DNA of 64,000 bases from Phycisphaerales bacterium. Its GTDB lineage: Bacteria > Planctomycetota > Phycisphaerae > Phycisphaerales > UBA1924. The stretch is from positions 186,001-250,000 of the forward strand of contig JAJDDF010000005.1 in assembly GCA_029260455.1 (NCBI GenBank). The letters are read 5' to 3'. The notes under the pieces were generated by a model. That model saw only the letters and a list, made by a program, of their open reading frames with translations. It was not told where the DNA came from and did not search any database. Shown here in pieces: positions 53,193-61,396 of this stretch; the first letter of the stretch is position 1; each line of letters opens with the position of its first letter. The position numbers and the translations under genes are program-made.

Positions 53193-54917
53193 CTATCGCC
53201 CAGCAAGAATCGCAGGAATATCTTTGAGGTGGTCGCCGAGTTCCGCAGGCGAAAGTGATGCCCGCCACGCGAGATAAGCTTCGCTGTGATTGAAGCCGCA
53301 GGCTTCTGCGATGGTTGCCGTCGCACCACCACCACCTCCTGTTGCGGATGCCGCCCCACATGTCGTGCCAAACTTGAAGAGAAACAGTTGCAAGTCGTTC
53401 AAGTCCACAGCACCATCAACGTTGAGGTCGCCCTGGATGGGACACCCGGGCGACAGTCCGAAGTTGAACAGCAGAATGTTGAAGTCGGCGAGGTCTATCA
53501 AGTTATCACCATTGATGTCTTCGATGCAGTCGGACCCGATGTCGAACATGTAAGTGTAGTTTGTGACCGGCGCATCGTTGGCGCCGAGTTCGCTCTTCAG
53601 TTGAGCTATTCCTCTCATCACCGGTGTGATGCGGTACTCGAATCCGCCCGGGAGATTGTGACCGAAGCCGATGCGCAGATCACGATTGGTGTCACCAATC
53701 GTCGTGCCGTGGCACCCCGCAGAAACGGTTTCCCAAACGCCACCGGCCTTGAGCCGGCGCTCAAAAACAATCGGCTGTTCGCCAGTGCTGGCGTCGAAGC
53801 TCACCGGCCCGTAATGGCACACATGGACAACATTCCCAAGGGTCTGCGGGTTGGTTCCACCAACCGGTGCAGAATCTTCATCATGCAAATCAAACGGCAC
53901 CAGACCGATGGCGCCGTGACCAAGCGCTGCGGAAACTTCAGCATACGACGGCGTGTTGGTCAGATTCGCGCCGCCGACGGAAGCTTCGCCAAGCCATGTC
54001 TTGGTGAAAGGCGCAACTGCGCCAAAGATGATCTGATCCTGCAGACCGCCAAGACCAAACTGATACTCCACGCTGGGCAGTGTGTCGCCCAAGCCGCTGC
54101 CCGTCGTGACCGGCGCCTTCAGCGCGCCCTCGACGATGAACTCCGTCGGGCCCGAGGCGCAGGTGATCGCGGCGTTCACATCGCCCGCGCCGCCACTGGT
54201 GGTGACGATGCGGAGTGACCCGATCGACACCTTGTCCATGCCGCCGGCCATGTCGGTGATCGGCGCGTTGAGTTCGCCCGCTTCGACGCCGTCGATCGTG
54301 CCGTCGACTTTGATGACGCTTGTGGCTGTGCCGAGTTTGCCAATGACTTCAAGGTTCTGGAGTACTGCGTCGCCGACCCCTGCGCTCGGCAAGCCCGATT
54401 CTTCAATGAATATGGGGCCATTGAAATCGCCCCCGACGAATACATTGTCGAGTCGCCCGGGGACGGCCCCCTTCTTGATGAGGGAAACCGGAGCATTTAC
54501 ATTGCCCGTGATAGTAGAGTTGACCAATCTCGTAGCACCCACCATGCCGGCATCGAAATTGCCATTGATGTTGAGTTCGAAGAATACAGGTGGTGCATTG
54601 ATCACGTTCGGCACTTGGATGCCGCCGAGTCGCGTTGGATCCTCCGCTGGTGTTGCACCGCGCACGATGACGGTCACAGGCGTGCCCGCACTCCGCACAT
54701 TGAGCAAACTGATCGGGGTGCCATTGGCCACGATGACCTGAGCAACATTCACATCACTGAAGAAGACCGCGACATCTGCCTCAGTACCGTTGTTTGTACA
54801 ATCGAACGTGAATGTACCCGTATCGACAACGATCGAGATGTCATCACACGGCGCAGAGAGAGCTTGACTGGCGAGCAAACCCAGACCGATCGCGCACACT
54901 TTGTTCAAGTGTCTCAT
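53193..54917 (-). CDS. Secreted protein with two dockerin-like EF-hand repeats
   Basis: A 574-residue exported protein from ATG 54917 (AGGAG six bases upstream). Signal at residues 1-23 (VCAIGLGLLASQALSA). The body is a long beta-rich stretch with repeated short strands (VNAPVSLIKKGA, VFVGGDFNGPIFIEESGL, VIKVDGTIDGVEAGELNAPI), like a parallel beta-helix. Two dockerin-like repeats at about 465-520 (EDINGDNLIDLADFNILLFN; GDLNVDGAVDLNDLQLFLFK) follow. A Gly-rich linker (GGGGGATATIA) and about 40 residues end it, a tail absent from the other two dockerin-like proteins here. Confidence 0.78.
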   Translation of the reverse strand: MRHLNKVCAIGLGLLASQALSAPCDDISIVVDTGTFTFDCTNNGTEADVAVFFSDVNVAQVIVANGTPISLLNVRSAGTPVTVIVRGATPAEDPTRLGGIQVPNVINAPPVFFELNINGNFDAGMVGATRLVNSTITGNVNAPVSLIKKGAVPGRLDNVFVGGDFNGPIFIEESGLPSAGVGDAVLQNLEVIGKLGTATSVIKVDGTIDGVEAGELNAPITDMAGGMDKVSIGSLRIVTTSGGAGDVNAAITCASGPTEFIVEGALKAPVTTGSGLGDTLPSVEYQFGLGGLQDQIIFGAVAPFTKTWLGEASVGGANLTNTPSYAEVSAALGHGAIGLVPFDLHDEDSAPVGGTNPQTLGNVVHVCHYGPVSFDASTGEQPIVFERRLKAGGVWETVSAGCHGTTIGDTNRDLRIGFGHNLPGGFEYRITPVMRGIAQLKSELGANDAPVTNYTYMFDIGSDCIEDINGDNLIDLADFNILLFNFGLSPGCPIQGDLNVDGAVDLNDLQLFLFKFGTTCGAASATGGGGGATATIAEACGFNHSEAYLAWRASLSPAELGDHLKDIPAILAGR

Positions 54918-54946
54918 CACATACTCCTATTGTGTTTACTCAGCGA

Positions 54947-55096
54947 CTAGCCTCGTCGTCTGAGCATACAGAAGACAGCCGCTCCAACGAAGAGCGGTAA
55001 AGCGCCTGGCGACGGGATCACCGTCGTCACGCGAAAGCCACGCAGGGCAGTATGTGGGAAGGTGCGGATGGCCACGTCATACACTTGATCGATGTT
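54947..55096 (-). other. PEP-CTERM signal in the alternate frame of the FGE-like gene
   Basis: On the minus strand, in the frame that is one base off the FGE-like gene, the codons after the C run read NIDQVYDVAIRT, then LRGFRVTTVIPSPGALPLF, then VGAAVFCMLRRRG and TAG at 54947-54949. This has the three parts of a PEP-CTERM signal: VIPSPG (PEP-like), one hydrophobic helix and the RRR end. GFRV is also the usual end of FGE-like proteins. It is in phase with the upstream gene if the run has 14 or 17 C, not the 16 seen. Exosortase would process it; no exosortase is in the window. Confidence 0.75.
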
Positions 55097-55986
55097 GGGG
55101 GGGGGGGGGGGGCCTTGCGAGAACTGCTAATGTTCAGCACCCATCCATTGAACGAGTCATCGGTCAGAAACTCGCGGACAGCGCCGGCAACATCCAGCAA
55201 CCCGTAGGGAGACTGCACATGCGGGTACGAACCCACATCAAGCGGAGGACCAAGGATCGGGACACCCGATGCATCCGTCTCACCGCCATCTTCGGGCAGC
55301 CCGCCGATGAGCGGTTCGGCGCCGCCATCGGGGTATTCCCAATACCCTTCGAACCCTTCGCCATAGCGGTTGGGGTCGTAGTACACCGCCTTGACCCACT
55401 CATCATTGCGGGGAATCCAGAACTTCGAACCCGCCGATGGCTCACGCTGGTCGGTGAAGACACCCGGTGCGGTTTGGCCGAACGTTGATGTGTCGTACAC
55501 GCCGCTCTCGAAGGCCGATGCTTCGATGGCTTTGCCATTGTGCAGCCAGTTCATGTAGCGCGCTGCGAATCGCCACGACACTTCGATCGGGCTCTGCGGC
55601 GGGCGGATCGAAAAGATCACATCCTCCGGCGTAAAGAACGAACCCGACCCAATGAAATCCTGACTGCGGCTCTCGGTGAAGTCCTTGTAGACATCCACGA
55701 ACTCAAACCACTGTTCAACGGTCACCGGCGACTTCGTGATCTGAAACTCGTAATCAACTGCGCCGAACGACAGATCGGGCCGAAAGCCCATCTCTGAAGG
55801 AATCGTGTCGCGGTTGCCGGCGTCGCCGATGTGGACGAAATCGAGGGGCGGGACTGTGCCGGCGTTGCAAACCCGACTTGACAAGCAAGTCGGGCCACCC
55901 GGCAATCCTGGGCCACCCAAGAACCCCGGGCCACCCAGGACGAGCACGCCAATTCCCACAACGCTATTGATTCGTGATCTGCGCAT
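55027..55986 (-). CDS. FGE-like (SUMF1-type) exported protein, frameshifted at its 3' end
   Basis: As read, a 319-residue protein from ATG 55986 (GGAG seven bases upstream). N-terminal signal-like helix (SVVGIGVLVLGGPGFLGGPG), then a formylglycine-generating-enzyme-like domain: FGAVDYEFQITKSPVTVEQW, RFAARYMNWLHNG, RIPRNDEWVKAVYYDPN-like core and SPYGLLDVAGAVREFL, in the order of FGE proteins. After SSSRK the frame runs through a C run and ends KCMTWPSAPSHILPC..., which is not FGE-like. The true C-terminus, a PEP-CTERM signal, is in another frame (54947-55096). The N-terminal GGPGLPGGPTCL stretch is encoded by a hairpin repeat (55872-55894). A pseudoenzyme or carbohydrate-binding role is more likely than sulfatase activation. 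Confidence 0.75.
   Translation of the reverse strand: MRRSRINSVVGIGVLVLGGPGFLGGPGLPGGPTCLSSRVCNAGTVPPLDFVHIGDAGNRDTIPSEMGFRPDLSFGAVDYEFQITKSPVTVEQWFEFVDVYKDFTESRSQDFIGSGSFFTPEDVIFSIRPPQSPIEVSWRFAARYMNWLHNGKAIEASAFESGVYDTSTFGQTAPGVFTDQREPSAGSKFWIPRNDEWVKAVYYDPNRYGEGFEGYWEYPDGGAEPLIGGLPEDGGETDASGVPILGPPLDVGSYPHVQSPYGLLDVAGAVREFLTDDSFNGWVLNISSSRKAPPPPPTSIKCMTWPSAPSHILPCVAFA
55097..55112. repeat. Run of 16 G (16 C on the coding strand)
   Basis: Sixteen consecutive G on the plus strand, inside the 3' part of the FGE-like gene. Elsewhere in the window runs of G or C reach only 8. Changing the length by +1 or -2 joins the FGE-like domain to the PEP-CTERM signal. Homopolymers of this size mutate by slippage in living cells and also cause sequencing or assembly errors. 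Confidence 0.95.
55872..55894 (-). repeat. Dispersed hairpin repeat, copy 3, inside coding sequence
   Basis: A perfect hairpin, CCCGACTTG (55872-55880), ACAAG, CAAGTCGGG (55886-55894), in opposite orientation to the others. Relative to copy 1 the two changed bases in one arm are matched by changes in the other. It encodes part of GGPTCLSSRV at the end of the FGE-like gene's signal region. The GTTTGCAAC flank is shared with copy 2. Confidence 0.75.
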
Positions 55987-56237
55987 CATCTAACTCCACT
56001 ATGCTGCCATTTCCGGGTAAAGGTTCCCGGAGGTTGGCATTTTCTCTGTGCAAAATAAGCCTACTTCATAGCAGTTGATAGGCAAACCCTATTTGCGCGT
56101 AAATAACACGCAATCCCCATATATCTATGGAAAAGTAGATGTTTTGTGTGTTCGGCGTCAAGCGGAAACAAGAGCTATGCCCTGCTCGGGTTACACTGAA
56201 GGCTCATGACCAAAGTACTCCTTGATTGGCCCTCCAG
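55987..56237. promoter_or_regulatory. AT-richer intergenic region with a candidate operator
   Basis: This divergent gap between the FGE-like gene and the SDR gene is more AT-rich than the rest. At 56093-56113 is an imperfect palindrome, TTGCGCGT-AAATA-ACACGCAA (7 of 8 arm positions match). It could be a binding site for a regulator of either gene. I see no clear -35/-10 pair. Confidence 0.4.
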
Positions 56238-57104
56238 ATGCCTCGAATCGACCTCAAAGAACAACCCATCTGCATCACTGGCGCATCAAGTGGCATCGGC
56301 GCCGCCACTGCGCGCGCATGCGCTCGCGCGGGCATGCCCGTCATGCTCGGCGCGCGCCGTGTTGATCGCTTGGAAAAACTTGCTAATGAAATTCGCAGCG
56401 CAGGCGGCAGGGCAGAGTTCCGTGCCTGTGATGTCACCGATCCGCACTCCTGCCTCGAGCTTGTCGAAGAATGTGACCGCGCATTCGGCTCGATCTATGC
56501 GGTCTTTGCAAACGCAGGGTACGGCTTTGTCAAGCCCTTTCATGAAACAACTGACGAAGAACTGCGAGCGATTTTCGAGACAAATTTCTGGGGCACGACC
56601 AATATCATCCGCCCGGCCCTTGACCACATGCTGCCCGCCAAACGGGGGCACATCCTGATCTGCTCGAGTTGTCTGGGACGTTTTTCTGTGCCCTTCTCCG
56701 GGCATTACTGCGCCACGAAAGCGGCCCAGTTGCACATGGGCACCGCGATGCGCCACGAGCTTCACCCGCTTGGGATCCATGTCTCGACGGTCCACCCCAT
56801 CGGCACGAAAACCGAATTCTTCGAGGTTTCAGAGTCGATTGGGGGACGTGAGGACCCTGTGGTCAAGAAAGTACCATCACTATTTATGCAGCCGCCGGAG
56901 CGGGTGGCAATGGCTGTGGTGCGCTGCTTGCACCGCCCCAAAGGTGAGATATGGACAAGTTTGACCATCCGCGCCTTGGCTGCGGGCATCACATTGTGCC
57001 CGGGCGCAGGGGATTGGGCACTGCGCAGGCGTTTGGCAATGAAAGGCGGCGGCAATTCGGGGGATCAACATGAGGCGTCCATTGACCGCGAGGCGGGTCG
57101 GTGA
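56238..57104 (+). CDS. Short-chain dehydrogenase/reductase
   Basis: A 288-residue SDR from ATG 56238. The cofactor motif is CITGASSGIGAATARACA, NAG is in VFANAGYGFVKP, and the catalytic Ser-Tyr-Lys is in CSSCLGRFSVPFSGHYCATKAA. The C-terminal part extends past the core with a hydrophobic segment (IRALAAGITLCPGAGDWALR). Such extended SDRs include membrane-associated ketoreductases. It precedes rpmF and the fatty acid genes by 66 bp on the same strand. Substrate unknown. Confidence 0.87.
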   Translation: MPRIDLKEQPICITGASSGIGAATARACARAGMPVMLGARRVDRLEKLANEIRSAGGRAEFRACDVTDPHSCLELVEECDRAFGSIYAVFANAGYGFVKPFHETTDEELRAIFETNFWGTTNIIRPALDHMLPAKRGHILICSSCLGRFSVPFSGHYCATKAAQLHMGTAMRHELHPLGIHVSTVHPIGTKTEFFEVSESIGGREDPVVKKVPSLFMQPPERVAMAVVRCLHRPKGEIWTSLTIRALAAGITLCPGAGDWALRRRLAMKGGGNSGDQHEASIDREAGR

Positions 57105-57170
57105 TAGGCTTCCCGCCCTCAAGTGGCCTTTGGAATGCCGCTTGGATATGGCCTCGCCGGAGCACTTTTG

Positions 57171-57368
57171 ATGTTACCAACTCATCGCATAAGCCATGGC
57201 CGAACACGCCGAGGCCGTAACCATCTCGCGATCAAGGTTCAGGTGCCCACAACGTGCCCGATCACGGGTGAACCCAAGCAGCATCATCGTGCTTCGCCGT
57301 CGGGATATGTGCGCCCGGGGCTGACGATTCGAGTGCCGAAACTGAAAATCGGCACTGAAACAGGCTGA
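57171..57368 (+). CDS. rpmF: 50S ribosomal protein L32
   Basis: A 65-residue protein, L32 by length, composition and position directly before plsX, as in nearly all bacteria. The N-terminal THRISHGRTRRGRNHLA and the central KQHHRASPSGYVRPGL parts align with L32. The zinc ribbon is lost: CPIT then SPSG stand where C-x-x-C and C-x-x-C are normally found, leaving one Cys. Zinc-free L32 forms are known. The C-terminus (RVPKLKIGTETG) is slightly longer than usual. ATG 57171 is chosen because GGAG is eight bases before. Confidence 0.85.
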   Translation: MLPTHRISHGRTRRGRNHLAIKVQVPTTCPITGEPKQHHRASPSGYVRPGLTIRVPKLKIGTETG

Positions 57369-57385
57369 TTGGGGGCGGTCGGCCC

Positions 57386-58432
57386 ATGCGGATCGCTATA
57401 GACACGTTGGGCGGGGACAATGCCCCGGACGCCATCGTCAAAGGATGTATCGAGGGTCTCGAATGTCTCAGCGCGAGTGATTCACTCGTACTGGTCGGTG
57501 ATGATGATGTTACGCGCACTATTTTACGTGCTCATGATTGTGATGATCCCCGCATCGTTCTCCACCACGCTCCGGACAAAATCGAGATGGACGAGTCGCC
57601 CGTGGTCGCGGTGCGCACCAAAACCAAATCATCACTCGTGCAAGCCGTGATCATCAGTTCTGCCCATCGCGTTGCAGACCCGTGCGATGTTGTGATCTCT
57701 GCGGGCAACACCGGGGCCTGCGTTTCCGCTGCGACCATGCACATGCGCCGCCTGCCGGGTGTCCATCGCCCCGGCATTGCGTGCGCAATTCCTACTCCAA
57801 ATGGACCTGTTGTGGTGTGTGATGTCGGGGCCAATCCTGAGCCGCGCGATACGCATCTTGCGCAATACGCCGTCATGGCAGAGGCCTACGCACGGAATGT
57901 GGTCGGGATTAAACATCCCCGCGTGGCGCAACTGAATATCGGCGCCGAAGAAGCCAAGGGCACGGGCATGGTCAAGGCCGTGCGCGCCATGCTGCACTCG
58001 ATTGATGAAATTAACTACGTTGGTTACGTCGAAGGGCGTGAGCTTTTTGACGGCACAGTCGATGTTGTCGTGACTGATGGATTCGTCGGCAACACCATGT
58101 TGAAGCTCGCTGAAGGACTTGCAAAATCACTTTTTAAGGCGATCGCCCTTGAAGTCTTTGAAGCAGATCCGGACCTTGCCATGCGCCTTCAGCCGGTCGT
58201 GGAATCGCTCATGAAAAAGAACGACTACCACGAATATGGCGGTGCGCCCCTCCTCGGCGTCAACGGCGCGTGCATGATCAGCCACGGCTCATCAGAAGCC
58301 CGCACTATCAAGGCGGCGATTCACATGGCACGTGAATATGTCAAGGCTGGCGTCAATGATGCCATCGTACACCGCGTCGCAGAAATCGACGAACGAGCCG
58401 CCCGTGCCAAGGACAACGGCGTCATGCCCTGA
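57386..58432 (+). CDS. plsX: Phosphate acyltransferase PlsX
   Basis: Makes acyl-phosphate from acyl-ACP for phospholipid synthesis. 348 residues, as usual. MRIAIDTLGGDNAPDAIVKG is the N-terminus of the family; VISAGNTGACVSAATMHMRRLPGVHRPGI, VVVTDGFVGNTMLKLAEG and GGAPLLGVNGACMISHGSS (each shortened) are PlsX motifs. It lies 18 bp after rpmF, before fabH. Confidence 0.97.
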   Translation: MRIAIDTLGGDNAPDAIVKGCIEGLECLSASDSLVLVGDDDVTRTILRAHDCDDPRIVLHHAPDKIEMDESPVVAVRTKTKSSLVQAVIISSAHRVADPCDVVISAGNTGACVSAATMHMRRLPGVHRPGIACAIPTPNGPVVVCDVGANPEPRDTHLAQYAVMAEAYARNVVGIKHPRVAQLNIGAEEAKGTGMVKAVRAMLHSIDEINYVGYVEGRELFDGTVDVVVTDGFVGNTMLKLAEGLAKSLFKAIALEVFEADPDLAMRLQPVVESLMKKNDYHEYGGAPLLGVNGACMISHGSSEARTIKAAIHMAREYVKAGVNDAIVHRVAEIDERAARAKDNGVMP

Positions 58433-58560
58433 TTTGCGGGGATCACTTTCCTAGAGCCCTTGAATAGAGGCTGGTGAGAGTCGCCTTAGGTGCGTGGCCC
58501 CACACCTTGGCCTTGCAGCGTACTATTGAGGCATGGGCCCGTCAGGATGGCGGGTGCACC

Positions 58561-59649
58561 ATGAAGACCGCTTTCCTGAGTTTCTTTATGACCCAGACTG
58601 TGCCCACCCCTTCATTGCAACGCGCCCCGTCGTCGCCTGTCGTCCCGCCGCCTGTCAAAGTGATGGGGGTGGAGTTGTTGGGCACTTCGCAGGCTGTCCC
58701 GCCGACGATCGTGACCAACGACGATTTGTCGAAAATCATGGATACGTCAGATGAGTGGATCGCACAACGGACCGGGATCCGTCAGCGCCGCAAATGTGAC
58801 CCCGAAAAAGGCGAGAGTGTGGTTTCCCTCTGCACGGAGGCACTTCACAAAGCCATCGAAGATGCGGGCGTCAAGGCCAATGAAATTGATCTCGTCATTC
58901 TTGGCTCTGTTACCGGCGAGATGACATGTCCCGCCACCGCGTGCCGAGTTGCTGCAAATGTTGGCGCTGTCGGCGCGGGTGCATTTGATCTGATCGCCGC
59001 CTGTTGCGGCTTTCTGTACGGCCTGAATATCGCCCACGATCTCATCCGCATCGGGTCATACAAAACCGTTGCGGTCATCGGGTGCGATGTTATGTCCCGC
59101 GTTCTTGATTACTCAAACCGATCGGTTTCCGTGCTCTTTGGTGATGCCGCCGGTGCCGCCATCCTCCGCGCCACGGAAGACACGACGCGCGGCATGGTGT
59201 GCGGGCGCATGCACGCCGACGGTTCAGGCTGGAAAGATCTCTACATCCCGCAACAGAAATATGACATCCCGGAGGGTGTTGATGGTTCAGCATTCAAGCT
59301 TGGCACGATCCAGATGAACGGGCGCGAGGTCTACAAGTTTGCCGTCAAACGTTTTCCCGAGATCATTCAGCAGACTCTTGATCGTGCGGGCGTCAAGGCG
59401 CACGAAATTGATCACTACATTTGCCATCAATCAAACGCACGCATGCTCGAAGCCGCACGCGAGCGATTCGGCATTCCCACCGACAAGATGTATGTGAATA
59501 TCGATCGGTATGGCAATTGTTCAGGCGGGTCAGTGCCGGTCCTGCTGAACGAATTGCGCGGCATGGGCAAGTGCAAACCGGGCGATCTTGTCATGTTCGT
59601 GGCATTTGGAGGCGGCCTGACATGGTCCAGCGCACTGTGGCGCGTCTAA
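58561..59649 (+). CDS. fabH: 3-oxoacyl-ACP synthase III
   Basis: Starts fatty acid chains by joining acetyl-CoA to malonyl-ACP. From ATG 58561 it has 362 residues; other possible starts are 58588 and 58663, and the family core begins near MGVELLGTSQAVPP. The Cys is in LIAACCGFLYGLNIA, the His in CHQSNARMLEAAR, the Asn in GNCSGGSVPVLLNEL. The N-terminal 30-odd residues are Pro/Ser/Thr-rich and not FabH-like. No good SD is seen before either ATG. It lies in the fatty acid cluster. Confidence 0.95.
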   Translation: MKTAFLSFFMTQTVPTPSLQRAPSSPVVPPPVKVMGVELLGTSQAVPPTIVTNDDLSKIMDTSDEWIAQRTGIRQRRKCDPEKGESVVSLCTEALHKAIEDAGVKANEIDLVILGSVTGEMTCPATACRVAANVGAVGAGAFDLIAACCGFLYGLNIAHDLIRIGSYKTVAVIGCDVMSRVLDYSNRSVSVLFGDAAGAAILRATEDTTRGMVCGRMHADGSGWKDLYIPQQKYDIPEGVDGSAFKLGTIQMNGREVYKFAVKRFPEIIQQTLDRAGVKAHEIDHYICHQSNARMLEAARERFGIPTDKMYVNIDRYGNCSGGSVPVLLNELRGMGKCKPGDLVMFVAFGGGLTWSSALWRV

Positions 59650-59692
59650 GTCTTCCCTGCTGCACAACTGTTCTTTGGAGAACGATCTGCGT

Positions 59693-60631
59693 ATGAGTGA
59701 TGCACCTGTCATTTTGTGCCCGGGACAAGGCGCGCAGGCACTCGGCATGGGCCGCGCATGGTTCGATGCTTCGCCCGATGCCGCGCGCACCTTCGGGGCC
59801 GCGGACGAGCAGCTTGGTGATCGCTTCGGTGCGCCGTTGTCGTCCATTTGTTTCGATGGCCCGCCCGAGCAGTTGAATCGCACCGAGATCGCACAGCCCG
59901 CACTCTTTGTCGCTGCCGTCGCAAGTTTCCAGGCACTCTTCAATGCCTCTGATCCGGGGGATCTTGCTGCGACTGCGGGCTTGTCACTCGGCGAATACAC
60001 CGCACTGCATCTTGCGGGTGCGATTTCCTTTCATGACGCACTTGAGCTTGTCGCCCTGCGCGGTCGCGCCATGCAGGATGCTGCCGATGCTTCAAGTGGG
60101 AGCATGGTGGCCCTCGTCGGCGCCGATGAGGCGCAGGCCATCGAACTCTGCGATCGCGCACGCGAAGATGGTGTCCTTGTGCCAGCCAACTTGAATGCAA
60201 CCGGGCAGGTCGTAGTGTCGGGTTCGAGTGAGGCCTGCGCCCGCGCGATGACCATCGCAGGCGAGATGAATCTCCGGGCTGCGGCCCTCGAAGTCGCCGG
60301 TGCATTTCATTCGCCCCTTATGGCCCCCGCCGCTGAACGTCTTGGTGAAGCGCTCGCCAAAACCGCAATTGCCACCCCCCAATGTCAGGTCATGAGCAAC
60401 GTCACCGGCCTGCCACACGTATCAGATGGCGAAGAAGTGGCGGATATGATTCGCCAGAGGCTCGTCGAACAGTTGACAAGCCCCGTACGATGGTGTGACG
60501 ACTGCCTTTGGCTTGCATCACACGTCGTTGGACAGTGGCACGAACTCGCCCCCGGCAAAGTGCTTTCGGGGCTCATGAGACGCATCAATCGAGATACCAA
60601 GGTGACCAGTCATGACGCACCGGAGAACTGA
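59693..60631 (+). CDS. fabD: Malonyl-CoA:ACP transacylase
   Basis: Loads malonyl groups on ACP. 312 residues from ATG 59693 (GGAGA twelve bases before). N-terminus VILCPGQGAQALGMG; catalytic Ser in GLSLGEYTALHLA (about residue 103); the His in GAFHSPLM (about 209); TSPVRWCDD and the C-terminal APGKVLSGLMRRIN are typical. It follows fabH by about 43 bp. Confidence 0.96.
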   Translation: MSDAPVILCPGQGAQALGMGRAWFDASPDAARTFGAADEQLGDRFGAPLSSICFDGPPEQLNRTEIAQPALFVAAVASFQALFNASDPGDLAATAGLSLGEYTALHLAGAISFHDALELVALRGRAMQDAADASSGSMVALVGADEAQAIELCDRAREDGVLVPANLNATGQVVVSGSSEACARAMTIAGEMNLRAAALEVAGAFHSPLMAPAAERLGEALAKTAIATPQCQVMSNVTGLPHVSDGEEVADMIRQRLVEQLTSPVRWCDDCLWLASHVVGQWHELAPGKVLSGLMRRINRDTKVTSHDAPEN

Positions 60632-60632
60632 C

Positions 60633-61352
60633 ATGATGAATCGTAATGCCTTGCACATTGCGCTGATTGCCGCCCTCACAGTGTCCGCAACGCTGGCAAG
60701 TGGGTGCAAGAAGAAAGAGCCCGAAGTCACAATTACCGCGCCGCGGCCCTCGGCCCCTGCCGCACCGCGCTGGTCACTTTCAGATATCGATATGGATGCG
60801 CGCGTCCAGTTCCCGGATCGTTCCAAGCCCACATCACAAGACCTTGCCCAAGCCGTTGCAGATTTTGCAAGCGCGCTCGTGCAAGGCGATGACGATGCCT
60901 TTGAAGAGTTACTCTCCCCCGATGGTCAGGTGGTCCTAGACGCGCTGCGAGAATCCGGCGCGTGGGAGACCTCCACTGCCGGACTGCGTGCCGTGCGCAT
61001 CTGCCGCATCGATGAGCCCGGCGGCGCACCAGTTCTCGCCCTTGGCATCGAGGACAACACCAACGCCACGTTGCTCGCTTGGAATATCGAGAACGCTGGC
61101 GAGGCGTATATGTTTTCCCCCATGCCCATTGCCGCCCCGACCGCAGACCGCATTGCAATGCTCGATGATGCGCCTCTTGATCCGCCCTCATTCAGTAGCG
61201 GCGGGGCCATCGAAGCACCCGTCGTCGTCAATCGCCCCCCCGAAGAAGATGACGACAAGAAAAAACCGGGCCGGCGCCAAAACCGACCCCGCCGTGGACG
61301 TGCTCCCTCAAGCCCCGCGCCTTCCGGCCCCACGCCCGAAGCGCCCCGGTAA
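60633..61352 (+). CDS. Lipoprotein inserted between fabD and fabG, unknown function
   Basis: A 239-residue lipoprotein from ATG 60633 (GGAG seven bases upstream), starting 2 bp after the fabD stop, so translation follows fabD. Signal ALIAALTVSATLASGC, lipidated Cys near residue 26. The middle (about 60-170) is a folded alpha/beta segment with no named motif; the end is Lys/Arg/Pro-rich (DDDKKKPGRRQNRPRRGR). Lying in the fatty acid operon it is out of place; a link to envelope lipid homeostasis is only a guess. Confidence 0.7.
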   Translation: MMNRNALHIALIAALTVSATLASGCKKKEPEVTITAPRPSAPAAPRWSLSDIDMDARVQFPDRSKPTSQDLAQAVADFASALVQGDDDAFEELLSPDGQVVLDALRESGAWETSTAGLRAVRICRIDEPGGAPVLALGIEDNTNATLLAWNIENAGEAYMFSPMPIAAPTADRIAMLDDAPLDPPSFSSGGAIEAPVVVNRPPEEDDDKKKPGRRQNRPRRGRAPSSPAPSGPTPEAPR

Positions 61353-61396
61353 GTGATCTTCGTACACTGCCTCTCTGCATTCACACAGGGGGGTTC

